Positions 5,789 to 9,595 of a DNA stretch of 9,595 bases are shown piece by piece. Position numbers and translations under genes: made by a program. This stretch comes from Phycisphaerales bacterium UBA1926 (GTDB lineage: Bacteria; Planctomycetota; Phycisphaerae; Phycisphaerales; UBA1924). Position 1 is the stretch's first letter, and every line of letters begins with the position of its first letter. Location: positions 41,275-50,869 of the forward strand of contig DDFO01000016.1 of assembly GCA_002337215.1 (NCBI GenBank). The letters are read 5' to 3'. The notes under the pieces were generated by a model. It saw only the letters and a program-made list of their open reading frames with translations. It ran no database searches and was not told where the DNA came from.

Positions 5789-5824
5789 CGGGGCACATCC
5801 CCGAACCGGAGGGCGTTGACGCCC
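5789..5824 (+). promoter_or_regulatory. Two consecutive stem-loops in the leader of the PIN-TRAM gene
   Basis: CGGGG (5789-5793) pairs with CCCCG (5799-5803) around CACAT, and GGGCG (5811-5815) pairs with CGCCC (5820-5824) around a TTGA tetraloop. Both are perfect 5-bp stems placed between the presumed transcript start and the ribosome-binding site (CAGGA, 5838-5842). They may stabilise the 5' end or act in control; no known riboswitch is recognised. Confidence 0.35.
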
Positions 5825-5849
5825 GAATGGGGACTGGCAGGACCCACGC

Positions 5850-7241
5850 ATGACCGCACACGATCCGACTCGCCATCCCGCAACCGACCGGGCCGTGGAC
5901 CCCGACGCCCCCTCGCGGGCCGAGGCCCACCCCGGGCGCGTCCCCAACCCCGTCGAGGCGGCGCTGAAGCAGAAGAACCTCCTGCTCCGCGGCGTCCGCG
6001 GCGCGTTCGTCGTGCTCATCGTCACCGTGACGCTGCTCAACCTGATCCAGTTCGGCGAAGACGTCTCCCCGGGGCTCACGTTCGACCTCGCGGCCCGCTG
6101 GTGGCTCCCGCTCACGCTCATTATCTTCGGCGCCGGCGTCTTTCTCGCGATCGATATCCTCACGCCCAACAAGAAACTCCAGACGTTCGGCGGCATCATC
6201 TTCGGGCTCGTCGCGGGGCTCATCGTCACCGTCGCGCTCGGCTTCGTCGTCGATCTCGTCGCGACCTCCTGGGACTTCTCCGACAACGCGCCGATCGTCA
6301 ACACGATCAAGGTCCTGCTGGGCATCAGCCTCTGCTACCTCGGCATCTCGACCGTCCTACAGACCCAGGACGATTTCCGCCTGGTCATCCCCTACGTCGA
6401 GTTCGCCAAGCAGCTCCGGGGGCAGCGCCCCCTGCTGCTCGACACCAGCGCCATCATCGACGCGCGGATCGCCGACGTGGGCGAGACCGGCATCATTCAG
6501 GCCCCGGTCGTCATCCCGTTCTTCGTCGTCGATGAGCTCCAGCGCCTCGCCGACTCGTCCGACAAGCGCAAGCGTGCCAAGGGCAGGCGGGGGCTCGACG
6601 TCGTCACCCGCCTGCAGCGCAGCGCGACGCTGGACGTCACGATCGACGAGACGCTCGTTCCCGGCAAGGCCGTGGATCAGATGCTCGCCGAACTCGCGAC
6701 GCAGGTGCAGGGCATGATCGTGACGGGCGACGTCGCCCTCGCGCGCATCGCGGGGTTCCGAGGCGTGCCGGTGCTCAACGTCAACGAGCTCGCCAACGCG
6801 CTCAAGCCCGCCCTCGTCCCGGGGGAGACACTCACCATCCAGCTCATCAAGCCCGGCGAGCAGCCAGGCCAGGCCGTCGGCTATCTCGAAGACGGCACCA
6901 TGGTCGTCGCCGAGGACGGCGGACCCGCGATCGGCACAGAAGCGACGCTGACCGTCCGCAGCTCGCTCCAGACCGCCGCGGGGCGGATGATCTTCGGGCG
7001 CATCAACGACGACCGCGAGCCCACGCCGCGCCATGCCGAGCCGGGAGCCGGACCGGGAACAGGGCCGGGGACAGGGCCAAGAACAGACGCACCCCCGCCC
7101 GAATCGGCATCCCCCGATTCTCTGCCGTCGCGATCACCGGACCCGGAACACGCCGAGCCCGTGCCGCAGCCGCCGCGCCGGGGCCCGTTCCCGCCGAACA
7201 CGCCCGCCCGGCGGAAGAGCCCCCGCAACCCCAGGCGCTAA
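5850..7241 (+). CDS. Membrane-anchored PIN-TRAM domain protein (YacL-like)
   Basis: A 463-residue membrane protein that presumably acts on RNA at the inner face of the membrane. After a polar lead come four membrane helices (about 50-68, 84-103, 113-137, 152-171). The PIN nuclease domain follows (about 194-318): LLLDTSAIIDARI with Asp198, VVDELQ with Glu229, AVDQML with Asp276 and TGDVALARIA with Asp294 give the full acidic metal-binding set. A TRAM domain occupies about 320-384 (LVPGETLTIQLIKPGEQPGQ ... GRMIFGRI), probably binding RNA. This order of four helices, PIN and TRAM is that of Bacillus YacL and its relatives. Residues 385-463 are a low-complexity Gly/Pro/Arg tail (GPGTGPGTGP, RRKSPRNPRR) not usual in the family and probably disordered; its basic end could bind RNA. 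The ATG at 5850 has a modest CAGGA site 7 nt upstream. It converges with the EF-G paralogue, 54 bp apart. No true substrate is known for this family. Confidence 0.92.
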   Translation: MTAHDPTRHPATDRAVDPDAPSRAEAHPGRVPNPVEAALKQKNLLLRGVRGAFVVLIVTVTLLNLIQFGEDVSPGLTFDLAARWWLPLTLIIFGAGVFLAIDILTPNKKLQTFGGIIFGLVAGLIVTVALGFVVDLVATSWDFSDNAPIVNTIKVLLGISLCYLGISTVLQTQDDFRLVIPYVEFAKQLRGQRPLLLDTSAIIDARIADVGETGIIQAPVVIPFFVVDELQRLADSSDKRKRAKGRRGLDVVTRLQRSATLDVTIDETLVPGKAVDQMLAELATQVQGMIVTGDVALARIAGFRGVPVLNVNELANALKPALVPGETLTIQLIKPGEQPGQAVGYLEDGTMVVAEDGGPAIGTEATLTVRSSLQTAAGRMIFGRINDDREPTPRHAEPGAGPGTGPGTGPRTDAPPPESASPDSLPSRSPDPEHAEPVPQPPRRGPFPPNTPARRKSPRNPRR

Positions 7242-7247
7242 TCGCCG

Positions 7248-7276
7248 GACGCAAGGCCCGACGCAAGGCCCGACGC
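7248..7276. repeat. Short 12-bp tandem repeat between convergent genes
   Basis: GACGCAAGGCCC occurs at 7248-7259 and 7260-7271, followed by a partial GACGC (7272-7276), giving 2.4 copies. It fills more than half of the 54-bp gap between the PIN-TRAM gene and the EF-G paralogue. No strong hairpin with a T-run is visible in the gap, so the terminators of the two genes are not identified. Confidence 0.85.
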
Positions 7277-7295
7277 TGAGTGCCGGCCGACCCGG

Positions 7296-9365
7296 TCAGT
7301 CCTCGTCGCCGTGCCCCGCGAACGCGGCGATGACCTCCTGCTGCACGTGCGGCGGGCAGGGCTCGTCATGGCTGTACTCCATGTTGTACGTGCCCGAGCC
7401 GTGCGTCATGCTCTTGAGCTCGGTCGAGTAATTCTGCAGCTCGCTCAGCGGCGCCTGCGCGACAACCGTGCACCGATCGCCGGGCAGCATCCGCGTGTCC
7501 TGCACGCGCCCGCGCCGCGTCGAGATATCGCCCGTCAGATCGCCCATGTACTGCGACGGCGCGGTGACCTCGACGGTCACGAACGGCTCGAGCAGCGCGG
7601 GGCTCGCCTTGTTCACCGCCTCGATGAACGCCTTCTTGCCCGCCGTGATGAACGCGATCTCCTTCGAGTCAACAGGGTGGTGCTTCCCGTCGGTGATCTC
7701 GACACGCACGCCCGTCATGGGGTATCCCGCGATCGCGCCGTCGCTGAGCGCCTGGCGGATGCCCTTCTCGATCGCCGGCATGAAGTTCTTGGGGATCGAC
7801 CCGCCCACCGTCGCGTTGACGAACTCGAGCGCTTCCCCGTTCTCGCTCTCCTCGGGGAGCGGCGCGACCGTGAGGTGCACCTCGCCGAACTGGCCCGAGC
7901 CGCCCGTCTGCTTCTTGTGGCGGTGCGAGCCCGCGGCCGTCCCGCGGATCGTTTCCTTGTACGCCACCTTGGGCGGGCTGGTCTCGAGCTCGATGCCCGA
8001 CTCTTCCTTGAGGCGTTCCATGACGACCCGCAGATGCGTCTCGCCCAGACCGCGCAGCACCGTCTGCTTGGTCGCCGCGATCCGCTCGAGCTTCAGGCAG
8101 GGGTCCTCGTCCATCAGCCGGTGGATCACCGCGCCGAACTTGGTCTCGTCGGCATGGTTCTTCAGCTCGATCGCGAGCCCGAACATGGGCTTGGGAAGCG
8201 GCAGCGGACGCAGGTGCACCGAGTCCATGTCGTGATCCTGGTGCAGCGTCGCGTCGAAGTGCAGTTCGTCGATCTTCGTCACCGCGCCGATGTCGCCCGG
8301 GCCCAGCGCCTCGACCTCCTCGTGGTCCTTGCCCTGACGCTTGATCAGATGCCCGATCCGCACCGGCTTCTTGTGGTCGTCGACGATCAACTCGCTCTTG
8401 GCACGCACCGTCCCCTGGTGCACGCGGAACACACCCAGCTTGCCCACGTGCTTGTCGGTGGTCACCTTGAACACGTGCGCCAGCACCGGCATCTCCCCGT
8501 TCGCCTCGGCGTGGAACTCGACCTCCACGCCCTCGGCCTCGCGCAGGAACGGGCGCGGGTTGCCCTCGAGCGGGTTGGGCAGCAGGCTCGCGATCACGTG
8601 CATCAGGTTCTTCACGCCCGCACCCGTCTTGCCCGAGCAATAGCAGATCGGGACCAGGTGCGAGTCCCGCAGCGCCGCCTCGAACGCGTCGTGCAGCACC
8701 TTCTTGTCGAGGTTCGCGTCGCTCCCCTCCTCGAGGTACTGCGTCATCAGGTCGTCCTGCATCTCGACGATCTGCTCGACGATCGCCTGGTGCGCGTCCG
8801 GCTCCGACGAGAACGCGGTCGGCTCATCGACCTCCTCATCGAACACCGGCACCACGTCGCTCAGATCCGCCTTGGGCAGGTTCACGGGCAGACACTCGGC
8901 CCCGAACTCCCCGCGGATCTCCTCGGTGACCGCCTCGAGATCCACGTTCGCCTCGTCGATCTTGTTGATGATCACCATCCGCGGCAGATCCCGCTGCTTG
9001 GCGACGTTCATCATCCGACGCGTCACGGGCTCGATCCCCTTGCTCGCGTCCACCACCACGCACACCGTCTCGATCGCGGGGAACGCCGCGATCGCGTGCC
9101 CGATGAAGTCGGGTGTCCCCGGCGCATCGATCAGGTTGACCGTGTGCTTCTCGTGCTCGAAGTGCATCACCGTCGTGTAGAGCGACTGGTGGTGGTGCTT
9201 CTCGGTATCCCGCCAATCGCTGACGGTGCTCCCCTCCTCGACGGCGCCCATCCGCGTGATCTCGCCCGCCTCGAACAGCAGACGCTCACTCAGCGTTGTC
9301 TTCCCGGCACCGCTCTGGCCGGTCAGGATGATGTTGCGGATATCGGCGGGGTCACGCACAGACAT
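7296..9365 (-). CDS. Elongation factor G paralogue (EF-G2-like translational GTPase)
   Basis: This 689-residue protein has all five EF-G domains and should bind the ribosome. The G domain has G1 GQSGAGKT (16-23), switch I EKHHHQSL (55-62, with Ser61 in place of the usual Thr), G3 DAPGTPDF (80-87), G4 NKID (134-137) and G5 CSGKTG (243-248). Domain II is at about 293-375, III at about 392-466. Domain IV (about 468-590) includes HRHKKQTGGSGQFGEV and the tip GKHHPVDSKEIAF, and domain V (about 593-680) has GDLTGDISTRRGRV. Standard EF-G has DTPGHVDF; here Thr84 replaces the catalytic His. With the G1 and switch I forms this points to the EF-G2-like group rather than the main fusA product. The start ATG (9365-9363) has GGAAGG (9379-9374) 8 nt upstream. 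A perfect TATAAT lies about 85 nt upstream. Its specialised role (translocation, recycling or stress) cannot be read from sequence. Confidence 0.93.
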   Translation of the reverse strand: MSVRDPADIRNIILTGQSGAGKTTLSERLLFEAGEITRMGAVEEGSTVSDWRDTEKHHHQSLYTTVMHFEHEKHTVNLIDAPGTPDFIGHAIAAFPAIETVCVVVDASKGIEPVTRRMMNVAKQRDLPRMVIINKIDEANVDLEAVTEEIRGEFGAECLPVNLPKADLSDVVPVFDEEVDEPTAFSSEPDAHQAIVEQIVEMQDDLMTQYLEEGSDANLDKKVLHDAFEAALRDSHLVPICYCSGKTGAGVKNLMHVIASLLPNPLEGNPRPFLREAEGVEVEFHAEANGEMPVLAHVFKVTTDKHVGKLGVFRVHQGTVRAKSELIVDDHKKPVRIGHLIKRQGKDHEEVEALGPGDIGAVTKIDELHFDATLHQDHDMDSVHLRPLPLPKPMFGLAIELKNHADETKFGAVIHRLMDEDPCLKLERIAATKQTVLRGLGETHLRVVMERLKEESGIELETSPPKVAYKETIRGTAAGSHRHKKQTGGSGQFGEVHLTVAPLPEESENGEALEFVNATVGGSIPKNFMPAIEKGIRQALSDGAIAGYPMTGVRVEITDGKHHPVDSKEIAFITAGKKAFIEAVNKASPALLEPFVTVEVTAPSQYMGDLTGDISTRRGRVQDTRMLPGDRCTVVAQAPLSELQNYSTELKSMTHGSGTYNMEYSHDEPCPPHVQQEVIAAFAGHGDED

Positions 9366-9401
9366 AGGTCAAGCCTTCCAAGAAGATGCCACGCCGCGAC
9401 C

Positions 9402-9420
9402 GACCGATTCCCATCGGGTC
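9402..9420 (-). promoter_or_regulatory. Leader hairpin of the EF-G paralogue
   Basis: On the minus strand GACCCGAT (9420-9413) pairs with ATCGGTC (9408-9402) around GGGA, with one bulged C: seven base pairs. It lies in the presumed 5' leader between the TATAAT box and the ribosome site. No function is implied beyond possible mRNA structure. Confidence 0.3.
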
Positions 9421-9449
9421 TCGCACGAGCACACCGGCCGCGGCCATGC

Positions 9450-9455
9450 ATTATA
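9450..9455 (-). promoter_or_regulatory. Perfect -10 box (TATAAT) of the EF-G paralogue
   Basis: On the minus strand the sequence reads CGTTATAATGC, with the exact housekeeping consensus TATAAT at 9455-9450. In sequence this G+C-rich such a match is rare. A start near 9443 gives a leader of about 78 nt. The nearest -35-like hexamer, TTGGAT (9481-9476), is 20 bp away, longer than ideal. Confidence 0.6.
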
Positions 9456-9528
9456 ACGGGCCGCCGACCGCTGGTATCCAACAGTTTCGATCGAACAACC
9501 CGCCCCAGAAGCCCGCCAGACCGCCCGC

Positions 9529-9595
9529 TCACTCCACCGGCGTGGCCTGCGCGACCAGGAACAACTGCAGATTCGCGGGCTGGATCGGCGAGCCG
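9529..9595 (-). CDS. C-terminal end of an unidentified protein (5' end outside window)
   Basis: On the minus strand a frame enters from the window edge and encodes SPIQPANLQLFLVAQATPVE before a TGA at 9531-9529. Twenty of 21 full codons end in G or C, as in the confirmed genes here, so it is probably real coding sequence in the same direction as the EF-G paralogue. The stop lies about 74 bp before that gene's TATAAT box. Too little is present to name a family. Confidence 0.65.
   Translation of the reverse strand, partial: GSPIQPANLQLFLVAQATPVE

Noticed and set aside
7248..7276. Tandem repeat as a CRISPR remnant
   Set aside because: The units are only 12 bp and contiguous, with no spacers and no cas genes nearby.
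9486..9495. TTCGATCGAA palindrome as an operator
   Set aside because: A single 10-bp palindrome upstream of the EF-G promoter with no second site and no recognised regulator; chance is sufficient.

Overview
The window is very G+C-rich and reads as a chromosomal piece from a planctomycete, most likely of the class Phycisphaerae. Three things point there. Three separate secreted proteins end in the DLAD...GC 'GC-type dockerin' tail known from that group. There is an ECF sigma factor of the HTLQPT (Sigma70_ECF / TIGR02999) type. It overlaps a TPR-bearing Ser/Thr kinase, an arrangement planctomycetes use heavily.

Layout: 1-132 is the 3' end of a secreted protein with a double dockerin-like tail (+). 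306-1121 encodes a small secreted protein with a glutamine-amidotransferase-like fold and a single tail (+), preceded by a strong leader hairpin and followed by an intrinsic terminator. 1272-1916 and 1913-4150 form a two-gene operon with an ATGA overlap: an ECF sigma factor, probably translated from a leaderless mRNA, and a membrane Ser/Thr kinase with C-terminal TPRs. 4299-5600 encodes a secreted seven-repeat beta-propeller protein with the same tail. On the minus strand, about 5752 to 5618, lies an SRP (4.5S-like) RNA gene that open reading frames do not reveal; I recognise it by its conserved domain IV and its 19-22 bp closing helix. 5850-7241 (+) is a YacL-like membrane PIN-TRAM protein. 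Converging on it, 7296-9365 (-) is an EF-G paralogue with an altered switch II, driven by a perfect TATAAT box. 9529-9595 (-) is the last 21 codons of a further gene.

How the parts may work together: the kinase probably reads an extracytoplasmic or membrane cue through its TPR part and controls the adjacent sigma factor. That sigma factor has Thr/Ala where most ECF factors carry acidic residues in region 2.2, which suggests activation by phosphorylation. The tail-bearing exported proteins on both sides are possible outputs or simply neighbours. The right half is translation and protein-targeting housekeeping (SRP RNA, PIN-TRAM protein, EF-G paralogue). I see no tRNA, CRISPR array, insertion sequence, phage gene or defence cassette. 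The most notable items are the SRP RNA with an unusual UGAC apical loop, the presumed phospho-switch sigma-kinase pair, and a 12-bp in-frame duplication that lengthens one dockerin tail by exactly four residues.
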